Assembly (NCBI RefSeq): GCF_000497045.1
Contig: NW_015961957.1
Coordinates: 124,001-188,000, forward strand
From: Kalmanozyma brasiliensis GHG001
Lineage: Eukaryota; Basidiomycota; Ustilaginomycetes; Ustilaginales
Direction: 5' to 3'
DNA length: 64,000 nt
This document shows, one piece after another, positions 48,237 through 58,038 of the stretch. Numbering within the stretch: the stretch's first letter is position 1; each line of letters opens with the position of its first letter. A program made the translations under genes and the position numbers. The notes below the pieces were generated by a model, which searched no databases, was not told where the DNA came from, and worked only from the letters and a program-made list of their open reading frames with translations.

Positions 48237-51200
48237 ATGGCTGTAAGTTCTGATGTCCTATTGCCTACCCAAGAGGACCTTGAAGCGTCCCCATCGCGGC
48301 CTGCCACGATCGAAGACCCTCGACTGACCATTCCCCCGTTGACTCCGCCCGCACAGGACCCAAGCGATTCCAAGGTGGCCGAGGTCTATGCTCGTATCCA
48401 GACCCAGCGTCGCATCATGGAGGGCAATCAGGCCCTCCGAGCTGCCACGAGCAACCCCGACGTCATCCGCCAAGCAGAATCCCAGATTCGAGAAGCGCAG
48501 CGAAACATTTCCTATCTCCAAGAGTCTCTCAACAGTCTCAAATCGCGTCGCGCTAGCGGTGGCCCCGGCTTCCGCACCGACAGCTCCACCGGCGGCAGTA
48601 CCACTCCGAGCGACCCGAGACAGAGCTTCGCCTCCTCGATGACCAGCGTCGGCAGCTCGGCCAGCGCTGGTCGCCCCTATCCAGGAGACAGCAGCAGCTC
48701 TTACGTCGGCTCCAACCCGCCCTCGCCCGCCGTCAATGCTCGCCGATATGACGGCCGTTCGCAACCGCCGGCACCGATCAATGGCGGACAGGGTGGGGGG
48801 ACAGGCGGAGCTGAAAGCTCCTATGCTCAGTACGCCAACCAGGGCCCCTACGGCGCCGGCGCCGGCTACGGACCGGGTGGTGGACCCGAGACGTGGCAAC
48901 CCGCCGTGCAGCGCATGGGCACCAGCGCAAAACGCAACTACACCAACCTCGACTTGATCAAGGACGACACCCCGCACACCACCGCCAAGATCTCGCGCAT
49001 GCTGCATCAGCTCGAGTTCAAGCTGCAGATCGAAAAGCAGTACAAGCAAGGCATCGACAAGATGGCCAAGCTCTACCAGGCCGAAGGCGATCGCAAGAGT
49101 CGTAACGACGCCGAGAGCAAGCGTGTCGAGAGCCAGAGCAAGATCGTTCTCCTCCAGCAGGCTCTCAAGAGATACAAGCAGTTGCATGTCATGGAAGAGG
49201 AGGACGAGGACAATGCCAGCCCCGAATCGGTGGAGAACCGAAAGCAGAACCTCCGCAAGCCACTCTCCGGTACGCTCCAAATCTCGATCCGAAGCGCTCG
49301 TGACATCGATCACGCTCCCGTTCCACGAGGCACTCGATCCGTTCGCGAGTCGACCGTCGTCATCAAGGTCGAAGACACGCCCCGTGCTCGCACCCACCCC
49401 AGCCGCACCGAGCGATGGCAGGAGGACTTCGAGATTCCTGTCGACAACGCCAACGAGCTCGAAGTGACGGTGTACGACAAACTCGGCAGCGCCCATCCCG
49501 TCCCGGTTGGCATGCTGTGGATCCGCATCAGCGACATTGTCGAGGAGCAACGTAAGAAGAAGTTTGGCCAGGTGCCGGACGCCTCGCAGCACGGTCATGG
49601 CCCCAGCGACGGCTGGGTCACGGCGGACAGCGTCCAGCCTAGAGCCAGTGGTGGCCCGTACGCTGCCACCGCTGGCCCTGGCGGCGTCGATGGTGCCTAC
49701 AACACGCCCGCTGGCATTCCCCTGCCCAACGGTCCCAGCGACGGGGTCGAAGCCTGGTTTGCAGTCGAGCCTGCGGGAGCCATCTACCTTCGCCTCAACT
49801 TTATCAAGCAGAATGTGCGCAAGCGCCCCTACGACGCTCGTCTCGGACGACAGGGCGCTTTCCGAAAGCGCAAGGAGGACGTCGCCGAGATCAACGGCCA
49901 CAAATTTGTCTCGCGCCAGTTCTACCAGGTGCTTCGTTGCGCTCTCTGCGGTGAGTTCTTGCTCAACGCTGCAGGAAGCCAGTGCGAAGACTGCCGCTAT
50001 GCCTGCCACAAGAAGTGCGCGCAAAAGGTCGTCACCAAGTGCATCTCGAAGAGCAACGCCGAAGCCGATCGGGACGAGGTCAAGATCAACCACCGCATCC
50101 CGCATCGATTCGAGCCCATCACCAACCTCAGCGCCAACTGGTGTTGCCACTGCGGTTCGATCTTGCCGCTCGGACGCAAGAACGCGCGGAGGTGTACCGA
50201 GTGCGACATCACCTGTCACACGGATTGCGCTCACTTGGTGCCCGACTTTTGTGGTATGTCGATGGAGATGGCCAACCAGCTCCTCAGCGACATTGAGACC
50301 ATCAACCGGGTCAAGTCGTCGGCCAAGACGCAGCAGCAACAGCAGCAGCAGCAATTGCCACCGCCACCAGCCTCGCAGACCGCGTTCCACCCCAACGCTG
50401 GAGGCAATGGCATGGCAGGTGCCCCACCCGGACGTGTCCCGCCTCCCCAGCTGGGACCGCTTGCAGGCACGGGCCCGGATGGTCGCTTCGCCAGTCTCGA
50501 GAAGCAGACGCAGCAGATGTCCATCCAGCCAGGTGCAGGCGAGCCGCCGTACGGTTCCGGCTCGTCCCAGAGGATGCAGTCTGTCGATTCACAGCCGCAG
50601 CGACTCGGAGCAGGACCCAACTTTGGCGGCCGTCCCCAGCCGCCCAGAGTGGGCGAAGTCATGCCGCCGTCGTCTTCAGATGGCCGAATGGGAGACATGT
50701 CGCGACCTCCTCGACCACTGCCCCAGCCATCATCGAATGCCAGCCCGCCGATGCAGCAGCAGCAGCAGCCGCCGTCGCAACAAGCGCAGCAGCAAGGTGG
50801 CTTGTTCGGCGCCCGTCCTCAGCCTCCCTCTTCGTACTCTCAGCAGCAGCCACCGGTGCACCCGATGCAGCAGACGCAGTCTGTCCTCAACGTCGTGCCT
50901 CGACCTCAACAGCAGCAGCCACAGATGCCGCCCCCACCGTCGCAGCCGCAGCCACCTTCGCAGGGACCACCTGCTTCCCTCCACCAGCAGCAGCCACCCG
51001 TCGGCCCTGGCGCCATGGTCCCCTCTGGCGGCTCTCAGCAGCCTCCTCGTATGCTCCCCTCTTCGCGCCGCAAGATCGGCCTGGACGACTTCAACTTCCT
51101 CGCCGTGCTCGGCAAGGGCAACTTTGGCAAAGTCATGCTTGCCGAAGAAAAGCGTTCGGGCCACCTCTACGCGATCAAGGTGCTCAAGAAGGAGTTCATC

Positions 51201-52073
51201 ATCGAAAACGACGAGGTGGAATCGACCAAGTCGGAGAAGCGGGTGTTCCTCGCCGCGGCGCGGGAACGACATCCTTTCCTGCTCGGATTGCACTCGTGCT
51301 TCCAGACTACGACGCGCGTGTACTTTGTGATGGAGTACATTTCGGGTGGTGATCTGATGCTTCATATTCAGCGCGAGCCGTTTACGCCGCGCCGCGCCAA
51401 GTTCTATGCGGCCGAGGTGCTCTTGGCGTTGGAATACTTTCATAAGCAGGGGATCATCTATCGCGATCTCAAGCTGGACAACATCATGCTGACGTTGGAC
51501 GGGCATATCAAGGTGGCCGACTACGGGTTGTGCAAGGAGGACATGTGGTATGGCAACACGACGAGTACATTTTGTGGCACGCCGGAATTTATGGCGCCAG
51601 AAATCCTGTTGGAGCAGCGCTATGGGCGAGCGGTGGACTGGTGGGCCTTCGGCATCTTGATTTACGAGATGCTGCTCGGCCAAGCCCCCTTCCGTGGTGA
51701 CGACGAGGACGAGATCTTTGATGCGATTCTCGAAGATGAACCGCTGTACCCGTTGCACATGCCAGCGGATTCAGTGTCGATTCTGGAAAAGCTTCTCACG
51801 CGCGATCCTGCCCGTCGTTTGGGTTCAGGCCCCAAGGACGCAGAGGAGATCAAAGCCCATCCCTTTTTCAGGGATGTCAACTGGGACGACATGTTCAACA
51901 AACGAGTACCCCCACCTTTCTGCCCCACACTCAAAAACCCCAGCGACACCAGCTGGTTCGATACCGAGTTTACTAGCGAAAAGCCCACCCTGACGCCGGT
52001 GCATAGCGTGCTCAGCGCCCAGGATCAGGCTGAGTTCCAGAGCTTCAGCTGGACCGCTCCGCACGTCGTTTAG
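48237..52073 (+). CDS. PKC1: Protein kinase C (cell-wall integrity kinase)
   Basis: Fungal Pkc1 is the Rho1-activated kinase heading the cell-wall integrity MAP kinase cascade. Reading through, the product is 1278 residues. A likely intron (48243-48356, ATGGCT|GTAAGT...CGCACAG|GAC, 114 bases) would give MADPSDSKVAEVYARIQ, the usual family start, and 1240 residues. Domains numbered without splicing: two HR1 repeats (about 45-110, 250-320), a C2-like domain (345-440), two C1 zinc fingers (about 555-605 and 623-673), a Gln/Pro-rich linker (690-940), and the kinase domain from 946. The kinase has GKGNFGKV, AIKVLKK, YRDLKLDN, ADYGLCKE (the DYG variant usual for fungal Pkc1) and the activation loop TSTFCGTPEF. 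The AGC tail has turn motif LTPVHS and hydrophobic motif FQSFSW. It is tail to tail with the F-BAR/RhoGAP gene. Confidence 0.96.
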   Translation: MAVSSDVLLPTQEDLEASPSRPATIEDPRLTIPPLTPPAQDPSDSKVAEVYARIQTQRRIMEGNQALRAATSNPDVIRQAESQIREAQRNISYLQESLNSLKSRRASGGPGFRTDSSTGGSTTPSDPRQSFASSMTSVGSSASAGRPYPGDSSSSYVGSNPPSPAVNARRYDGRSQPPAPINGGQGGGTGGAESSYAQYANQGPYGAGAGYGPGGGPETWQPAVQRMGTSAKRNYTNLDLIKDDTPHTTAKISRMLHQLEFKLQIEKQYKQGIDKMAKLYQAEGDRKSRNDAESKRVESQSKIVLLQQALKRYKQLHVMEEEDEDNASPESVENRKQNLRKPLSGTLQISIRSARDIDHAPVPRGTRSVRESTVVIKVEDTPRARTHPSRTERWQEDFEIPVDNANELEVTVYDKLGSAHPVPVGMLWIRISDIVEEQRKKKFGQVPDASQHGHGPSDGWVTADSVQPRASGGPYAATAGPGGVDGAYNTPAGIPLPNGPSDGVEAWFAVEPAGAIYLRLNFIKQNVRKRPYDARLGRQGAFRKRKEDVAEINGHKFVSRQFYQVLRCALCGEFLLNAAGSQCEDCRYACHKKCAQKVVTKCISKSNAEADRDEVKINHRIPHRFEPITNLSANWCCHCGSILPLGRKNARRCTECDITCHTDCAHLVPDFCGMSMEMANQLLSDIETINRVKSSAKTQQQQQQQQLPPPPASQTAFHPNAGGNGMAGAPPGRVPPPQLGPLAGTGPDGRFASLEKQTQQMSIQPGAGEPPYGSGSSQRMQSVDSQPQRLGAGPNFGGRPQPPRVGEVMPPSSSDGRMGDMSRPPRPLPQPSSNASPPMQQQQQPPSQQAQQQGGLFGARPQPPSSYSQQQPPVHPMQQTQSVLNVVPRPQQQQPQMPPPPSQPQPPSQGPPASLHQQQPPVGPGAMVPSGGSQQPPRMLPSSRRKIGLDDFNFLAVLGKGNFGKVMLAEEKRSGHLYAIKVLKKEFIIENDEVESTKSEKRVFLAAARERHPFLLGLHSCFQTTTRVYFVMEYISGGDLMLHIQREPFTPRRAKFYAAEVLLALEYFHKQGIIYRDLKLDNIMLTLDGHIKVADYGLCKEDMWYGNTTSTFCGTPEFMAPEILLEQRYGRAVDWWAFGILIYEMLLGQAPFRGDDEDEIFDAILEDEPLYPLHMPADSVSILEKLLTRDPARRLGSGPKDAEEIKAHPFFRDVNWDDMFNKRVPPPFCPTLKNPSDTSWFDTEFTSEKPTLTPVHSVLSAQDQAEFQSFSWTAPHVV

Positions 52074-52213
52074 GGAAATGCCAGCTTTTGTTTTCAAGTT
52101 CAGTGGTGCGATGTGTGTGCTTTGGTTCAGTTCGTCATGCCATGTGTGAGTGTGAGGGTCTGGAGTACATTGCTGTGAAACGTCGTTGAACTATTGCAGA
52201 TGAGAGATGTACT

Positions 52214-55200
52214 TCATTGTGCTTCCTCGCCCGTCGACGCGGTCTCCGAAGCGACGCTGCTCTGGGTCGACATCCTCGCAGCCCTCGCTCCGGCCGGTCT
52301 CGGGCCTCTCACCACGCCTCCTGTCCTCTTGGCTGCAGGACCCAGATTCGCACTATTAAACTGCCTCGACAGCCTTGCGACGTTCGAAAGCGGTTTCTCC
52401 TCTTCCTGCTGCTCGGCGTGCTCTGCGGTCTCGCTGGCAATCGACACGGTCTCGGCCTCGCGCCCTGCAGCGCTATCGGCGGACGAGGTGAGCACGCGGT
52501 CGGCAAGCGGTGTGGGTGCTGCCGCGTTGTCCTGCTGCTTTTCCATCGCCGTATCCGTAGCGGTGACAATGGCGGGCGGTGGCGTAGGCGGCGTCTTTTC
52601 AGGCACAGGAGGCTCGGATCCACCCCGTGAGCTGCGTTCCCTCTCCATCTGCTCGACCAGCATCTTTGTGCCCTGTTGCAGATCAGCCCCGATCGACGAG
52701 CGGGAGATGCGCTGGTCGACCGGCTTGGTGCGCTTGCGGATGGGTGTGGGCCGCTGCCCCTGCGCCCAGCCGTTGCTCGGACTGGTCGACACCTGCGCAG
52801 CCGCCTCGTCGCGCTTCTTGGCGACGAGATCGGGAAAGATGTCCTCGTAGTGCTGGACGAGGTCGATGACGACCAGCGTGCCGATCTGCGAGGTGACGGT
52901 GTAGGCGGATTCGTGCGCCGGTCGCAGCAGCGCCCGGCCGAGCGCGAGGCCAAGCTTGTTGGTGTAGACGCCAACCGACTCAACCGCCTCGGTGGTGGTG
53001 ACCAGCTTGTGCAGGTGCGAGAAGAGCAAATCGAGGCAGGCGAGGTGGATCTTGGGCAGCTTGTTGAGCACAACGCGGAGGTCGTCCAGCACACCAGCTT
53101 TGATCTTCTGCTTGGTGGCGTCGTCGATCGACGGGCGCTTAGCCGGCGGTGCTGGTGGTCGGATGCTCGAATTCGATTCGGCCGCCGCCTCGTCTTCGTC
53201 TTTCTCCTCAGTGCTGGGCAGGGTTGGAGTGGCAGCAGCGAGAGCCTCGTGCTCCTGGCCTGCAGCAGCGCGGTAGATCGAGTCAATCTGGTCCCAGAGA
53301 TCTTCGGTAATGAGACTGTGCTCAAGCTCGAGCAGCCAGAGCTTGACGCAAGCGGCCAGGACAGGTGCATCGTACGAGTCGAGAAGTTTGTCCGGGATCG
53401 GGTTGAAGCTTCCATCGGCAGCCTTGCCATCGCCATAGATGAGGTCAGCAAGCGAAGGGGTGAGGTGCGCGATCAGAGCATCTCGCAGACGATGCGTGAT
53501 GGGCAGCGGCACCTCGAGAATCCAGACCTTGCGCTTCTCCTGGTCGACCAGCTTCGCGTCCGGCGCAGCGGGCTCATCAACAGCAGCGCCTTCGGTTGTC
53601 TTTGAAGCAGTGAGCGCCTTGGCCATCTCGGTCCACCTTTCGGTGTCTGAGTATGCACGCTCCAGTGCCGCCAAAAGCGCAGTCAGCACAGGTGGAAGCG
53701 GGGCCAGCTGTTGCGAGCTTGCACCAGCGCTTGTAGCTAAATCGGCGGCTCCTGACTGCTGGCGCTCCAGTCGCTCGAGGTAGTCAAGACGTTCGACAAG
53801 GGACAAGTTCAAGCCGAACCCGCCATTCTTGATAAGCCATGCGTGTGCCTCACCCTGAGGGCCCGCTTTGCGACCAAGCGAAATCTCGTCGTGGTAGTAC
53901 GGCTGGAAGCGCTCGATGGCTGGATGGAAGGGACCGGTCCTGGCTTGACGTATCAAGGCACGCAGCTCCAATGCCGGGTTGAGGCCTTGATGAATGTGGA
54001 CTGAGCGAGCGGACGACTCTTGCAGGATGGGAAGCTGCGCCGAGACAGCCTGGTTGTAGGATGCAAGCACCGACTGGACGGCTCGAATGCGGTCGACCTC
54101 CCAGCGCTGGGTAAGAGCGTAGTGCTCAAAGAGCACCTCTTCGACCTGGCAACGGGTGCGATCCAGATTGCGGACAGCTTCCTCATAGACCCTTTCTGCG
54201 TTGTCGGCGTCACGCCTAAGTCGGAAGTGACGGGGTTCTCCGGACACTACGCCACCGACGGCTGCCTTGATGGGAGCGGGCATCTTCTCAACCGCCGAGC
54301 TGACCAGAGCTGAGATGGTGCCGGTACGCTTTAGGCTGGTAGCAGGCGCGGCTGAGTCAACACTACTCTCCATAGCCTGTCCTTCCGTCTCAGTAGGTAG
54401 AGGAGGCAGCTTGACGCCAGCAAACTCGACGGCCCTGGCAGCCGCCGATGGAGCATGAGTGGCCGATGCAGCTCGCTGCGAGAAGCCAAACTGCTTTCGG
54501 ACTGTTTCGCGACGCTTGAGCTTTTCAGCGTCTGTCTCTTCCTCTGCGTCGATTGCCTTGGCGCTCTCGCCCGAGACGCTCCTGCGCTGCAGGAGGGACC
54601 CCGGTGGCCCGGGTGGTCGCAGCCCAGCATCAGAAGCTCGAGCAGGTGGGGACGAGACGTGATCCGAGTCCTCGATGGGCGCGAATCGCGCATCGTCCTC
54701 CGCCTCGTCAGCGGTTCGGCACTTGTTCTCGTAGCTATGCTTAAGCTTGTCGACCTCGTTCTTCTGACGTTCGAAGCGAGCGAGCGTAGCGTCGACGTGC
54801 TCCCAGCTCTGGGTGACACGTTGGCGGTGATCAGCTGCCCACTTGCCAAAGGGCTCGAGAATGGACTTTTCGAGATGACGAGCTACTTTGCCGTGAGCGT
54901 TGGCGTGTGCGCTGTTGGTCTCGGCCTGGATCATGCGAAAAGCGCGCGAGGTGGCTGAGGTGTTGGTGCTAAACCCGCGCGTTGGAGCGGATGAAGCGCC
55001 GAGGTTGGTGTCGATGGGGAGGACCTCGTGAAGGATGCCGGCTGCTTGCTTGAAGAGAGGCGCTGCAAAGGATACTTGAGGGGGCGGTGTCGCCAGAGCC
55101 TCTGCATGAGTGTACTCGAGCTCTGCTCGATGCGCTACAAAAGCAAGAATTGACTCGTTCTCGTCGAGACCCGCTTGCAGCTTGGAGTAGAGGCTCTGTG

Positions 55201-55285
55201 CTCCTGGGCGGTAGGCGGGATGTGACCAGAACGAGTTTGCGAAAGCAGGCGGGTATACCACCGTGAGCGACGATGGCGAGCTCAT
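52214..55285 (-). CDS. F-BAR and RhoGAP-like domain protein (Rgd2 type)
   Basis: The 1023-residue product starts MSSPSSLTVVYPPAFANSFW. The F-BAR domain is split. Its first half is at about 10-190 (GAQSLYSKLQAGLDENESIL, HANAHGKVARHLEKSILEPF). A disordered insert of about 160 residues follows, then the second half from 348 (ERVYEEAVRNLDRTRCQVEE, HYALTQRWEVDRIRAVQSVL). A segment near 470-500 (AHAWLIKNGGFGLNLSL) lies where Rgd2 carries a DEP domain, which I cannot confirm. A RhoGAP-like domain spans about 590-820 (VPLPITHRLRDALIAHL, DAPVLAACVKLWLLELEHSL, LPKIHLACLDLLFSHLHKL, NKLGLALGRALLRP). The arginine-finger segment of ordinary RhoGAPs (Gly-Ile-Phe/Tyr-Arg) is not visible. The role would be membrane curvature and Rho/Cdc42 signalling in polarity. 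Confidence 0.87.
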   Translation of the reverse strand: MSSPSSLTVVYPPAFANSFWSHPAYRPGAQSLYSKLQAGLDENESILAFVAHRAELEYTHAEALATPPPQVSFAAPLFKQAAGILHEVLPIDTNLGASSAPTRGFSTNTSATSRAFRMIQAETNSAHANAHGKVARHLEKSILEPFGKWAADHRQRVTQSWEHVDATLARFERQKNEVDKLKHSYENKCRTADEAEDDARFAPIEDSDHVSSPPARASDAGLRPPGPPGSLLQRRSVSGESAKAIDAEEETDAEKLKRRETVRKQFGFSQRAASATHAPSAAARAVEFAGVKLPPLPTETEGQAMESSVDSAAPATSLKRTGTISALVSSAVEKMPAPIKAAVGGVVSGEPRHFRLRRDADNAERVYEEAVRNLDRTRCQVEEVLFEHYALTQRWEVDRIRAVQSVLASYNQAVSAQLPILQESSARSVHIHQGLNPALELRALIRQARTGPFHPAIERFQPYYHDEISLGRKAGPQGEAHAWLIKNGGFGLNLSLVERLDYLERLERQQSGAADLATSAGASSQQLAPLPPVLTALLAALERAYSDTERWTEMAKALTASKTTEGAAVDEPAAPDAKLVDQEKRKVWILEVPLPITHRLRDALIAHLTPSLADLIYGDGKAADGSFNPIPDKLLDSYDAPVLAACVKLWLLELEHSLITEDLWDQIDSIYRAAAGQEHEALAAATPTLPSTEEKDEDEAAAESNSSIRPPAPPAKRPSIDDATKQKIKAGVLDDLRVVLNKLPKIHLACLDLLFSHLHKLVTTTEAVESVGVYTNKLGLALGRALLRPAHESAYTVTSQIGTLVVIDLVQHYEDIFPDLVAKKRDEAAAQVSTSPSNGWAQGQRPTPIRKRTKPVDQRISRSSIGADLQQGTKMLVEQMERERSSRGGSEPPVPEKTPPTPPPAIVTATDTAMEKQQDNAAAPTPLADRVLTSSADSAAGREAETVSIASETAEHAEQQEEEKPLSNVARLSRQFNSANLGPAAKRTGGVVRGPRPAGARAARMSTQSSVASETASTGEEAQ

Positions 55286-55841
55286 CCTGGCTGATCGGGG
55301 CTGAGCTACTTGGGTCACCTATTCGAGGTCGGATTCGGGACCTAGCCGATGCTTCGTTCGGGTCACCCGTGAGCCTGGGAAGACTGTGACGCGTACGAAT
55401 GTGACACAGTGACGTTTGAGCGTGGCGGCTTGGACTGATGAGCCAGAAGATGTGCTCTGTGACTTGAGTGAATGGCGGAAGTGGGAAGGAGAGGATTGCC
55501 CTTTGGCGAGCCAGTTCTTCGTTCGGCACAGCCTACGATTCGAGGTGTATGCAATCAAAATGTCAGGCACACGCCTCCTCTTGGCTGTGTTCTGTTTCAT
55601 AAGTGCAGGTGTTGCTCTTCCTTTGTGTGGTCCGGGCGGCGGAACTCCCTCGCTAAAGTCTTGAGCGTGTTAGGTTCCACTCCACTGCGGAACTCGGCCA
55701 GGGTCCAAGGAATTTTTTGCAGCTCAAACTTCTCGAAGTCTAGTTGCCTTTGCCATCCTCAGCCACCTCTCTGACATCGTGTCGAGCCCACTCCGTCACA
55801 CCTCTACAGAGCCTTGCAAAGCAGCTCAGATCATCGTCAGC
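55286..55841. other. Divergent upstream region, F-BAR gene / RIO1
   Basis: Shared upstream region of two divergent genes. No further gene or RNA is recognised. The RIO1 frame stays open upstream to 55779, but the family-like start is the ATG at 55842. Confidence 0.5.
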
Positions 55842-57929
55842 ATGGAAGCGGGTCAGTTCGATGACGCCCCTGATCAGGGCACCGTCTCGCACACCTCCCA
55901 GCAGCAGCAGCACCTCATCGCAGCACAGGACGAAGACACCACCACCTCGCAACAGCAACGACGCCTCGAAATCTCGGACCTGCTCCATCCTTCCTCCGAC
56001 GCCGAAGAGTCCGACGATGCCATCGACGAGCTCGATGAGCTCGACTACGAAGATGAAGCTGACGGCTTCGGTGCGGTCGAGGATGCGGACTGGGAGCTGG
56101 CACGGGGTGATTTCACCAAGCAGTTCAATCGGTCACGGCAGCTTGCCACTGCCATCCAATCCAGCACAAAGTCGACGTCAACGCCGCTGCCCGCGATGAA
56201 TCGACGTAGGCGACCCACTCCCTCCTCCACCTCCTCTACGACTGCTGCAGTCGCCACCGCCGGTCCATCGACCTCCTCCTCGCACACCGCATCCCAGATG
56301 GAATCCCTCTCCAAATACGCTTCGCGCGTCCGCGTCGACGACATGTACGACCCTTCCTCGGCCATCGGTGGCGGCGTCAACTCCACCGTACCCCGCAAAG
56401 CTCTCGGCGGTCGCTCCGCCGTGAGGATCAAGGACAAGGCCGATCGCGCCACCGTCGAAGGCGTCTTGGATCCACGAACCATGTTGATCCTCTACAAGAT
56501 GGTGAACCGTTCGCTCCTCGAGAGTGTCAATGGGTGCATTAGCACGGGTAAGGAGGCCAATGTCTACCATGCTACCACTCCCGCTGCAGGTGATGAGGAG
56601 GGACAGGGGAGTTTGGCATTGAAGATCTACAAGACGTCCATTCTGGTCTTTAAGGATCGTGATCGTTACGTTAGCGGCGAGTTTCGGTTCCGGCACGGAT
56701 ATGCGAAGCACAATCCGCGAAAGATGGTTCGTCTGTGGGCGGAGAAGGAGGCTCGAAATCTGAAGAGGATGGTCGCGGCGGGGTTGAGGGCGCCGATACC
56801 GGTCGAGTTGAGGGATCATGTGTTGGTGATGCAGTTCTTGGGCGACGAAGACGGGTGGGCGAGTCCGAGGTTGAAGGACGCAGACGAGATGATTGGGTCG
56901 GACGCACACACTTGGTCACGGCTGTACAGGGAGCTGCTCGCAAGTGTGCGGATCATGTACCACGAGTGCAGGCTTGTTCACGCTGATCTCAGCGAGTACA
57001 ACATCTTGTACCACCAGGGCCATCTGTGGATTATCGACGTCAGTCAGTCGGTCGAACACGATCATCCGCGGGCGTTCGACTTTCTGCGGGCGGATATTGG
57101 ACATGTGGACGAGTACTTTGCCAGGCGGGGAGTGCATACGTTAGGATTAAGGCGGACGTTCGAGTTTGTCGTAGCAGAGCCGACGGAGGGTGGGAGGAAA
57201 GGTGGAAGGGCCGGGTTGGAGAAGCAGGAGGCGGACTTTCATCAGGATGACAAGCCCAATCCGAATGCGGAACATGATCAGCAGCTCAAAGCGCAAGTGG
57301 CGACGCGCGAGGCGGCGACGGTGACAACAAAGACGGTGGCGGAGGAGCCCACCGCCGCATCGAAAGTCACCGGCGGAGGCGCGTGGTATTCAGGCCTCAA
57401 CAGCTCATCCACCACCGCGGCACCGGCATCGCAAGCCACAGGAGAGAACGAGGAGTCGATCATGCAGACGCTCGAGACGCTCATGCACCAGCTCTCGGTC
57501 GAACCCACCGCCACAACCGAGGTGAAAGATGACGGCCAAGACAAAAAGTCAAAAGCGGACACCGCCAAAACGGACGACGCCGTGTTCAAAGAGACCTACA
57601 TCCCCTTTTCGCTCCACGAGATGGACGATCCGGAACGCGAGATCGAGCGTCAGAAGCGCCAACCAGCTGCCTCCCAGACAGAACCAATTCCATCTGCTGA
57701 GCTTGATGACGACGACGAAGGCTCCGCCTCAGACTCAAGCTCGGACGGCAGCGACTCGGGCGAGGACGAAGCATCGCATCCCAAAGATGGGCCTCAGCTC
57801 ACCAAGGAAGAAGCTCGCAACCTCAAGAAGCAGGCCAAGAAGGAGACCAAGGCGGCCAACCGCGAGAAGCGAAAGACCAAGATGCCCAAGGCCGAGAAAA
57901 AACGTCGGATCAAGAAGAATCACAAGTAG
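55842..57929 (+). CDS. RIO1: Atypical kinase Rio1
   Basis: Rio1 is an ATPase/kinase needed for the final cytoplasmic maturation of 40S subunits, with added roles in cell-cycle and rDNA control. The 695-residue single-exon product starts MEAGQFDDAPDQG. The acidic and Ser/Thr-rich N-terminus runs to about residue 150. The RIO domain (about 195-450) has CISTGKEANVYHAT (the RIO P-loop-like motif near 235), LALKIYKTSILVFKDRDRYV, the RFRHGYAKHNPRKM flexible loop, the catalytic HADLSEYNILY near 380 and metal-binding IIDVSQSVEHDHP. The C-terminus (450-695) is disordered and ends in a Lys/Arg-rich tail. It is about 200 residues longer than yeast Rio1, mostly from linkers. It is convergent with HOS3 (110 bp). 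Confidence 0.96.
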   Translation: MEAGQFDDAPDQGTVSHTSQQQQHLIAAQDEDTTTSQQQRRLEISDLLHPSSDAEESDDAIDELDELDYEDEADGFGAVEDADWELARGDFTKQFNRSRQLATAIQSSTKSTSTPLPAMNRRRRPTPSSTSSTTAAVATAGPSTSSSHTASQMESLSKYASRVRVDDMYDPSSAIGGGVNSTVPRKALGGRSAVRIKDKADRATVEGVLDPRTMLILYKMVNRSLLESVNGCISTGKEANVYHATTPAAGDEEGQGSLALKIYKTSILVFKDRDRYVSGEFRFRHGYAKHNPRKMVRLWAEKEARNLKRMVAAGLRAPIPVELRDHVLVMQFLGDEDGWASPRLKDADEMIGSDAHTWSRLYRELLASVRIMYHECRLVHADLSEYNILYHQGHLWIIDVSQSVEHDHPRAFDFLRADIGHVDEYFARRGVHTLGLRRTFEFVVAEPTEGGRKGGRAGLEKQEADFHQDDKPNPNAEHDQQLKAQVATREAATVTTKTVAEEPTAASKVTGGGAWYSGLNSSSTTAAPASQATGENEESIMQTLETLMHQLSVEPTATTEVKDDGQDKKSKADTAKTDDAVFKETYIPFSLHEMDDPEREIERQKRQPAASQTEPIPSAELDDDDEGSASDSSSDGSDSGEDEASHPKDGPQLTKEEARNLKKQAKKETKAANREKRKTKMPKAEKKRRIKKNHK

Positions 57930-58038
57930 AGAGGGGGTCACGTCTTCACGGCTGCCATACGAGTTGCCAAGTGCAATTCCGACGTTTGCAAGACATGCTT
58001 CGACATGGTGTGAATGAGAGGGTGCAAGGCTGTGAGCG

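Noticed and set aside
48258..50390. 710-codon minus-strand frame opposite PKC1
   Set aside because: It lies entirely within the PKC1 coding sequence. Such frames are common in GC-rich genes with strong codon bias.
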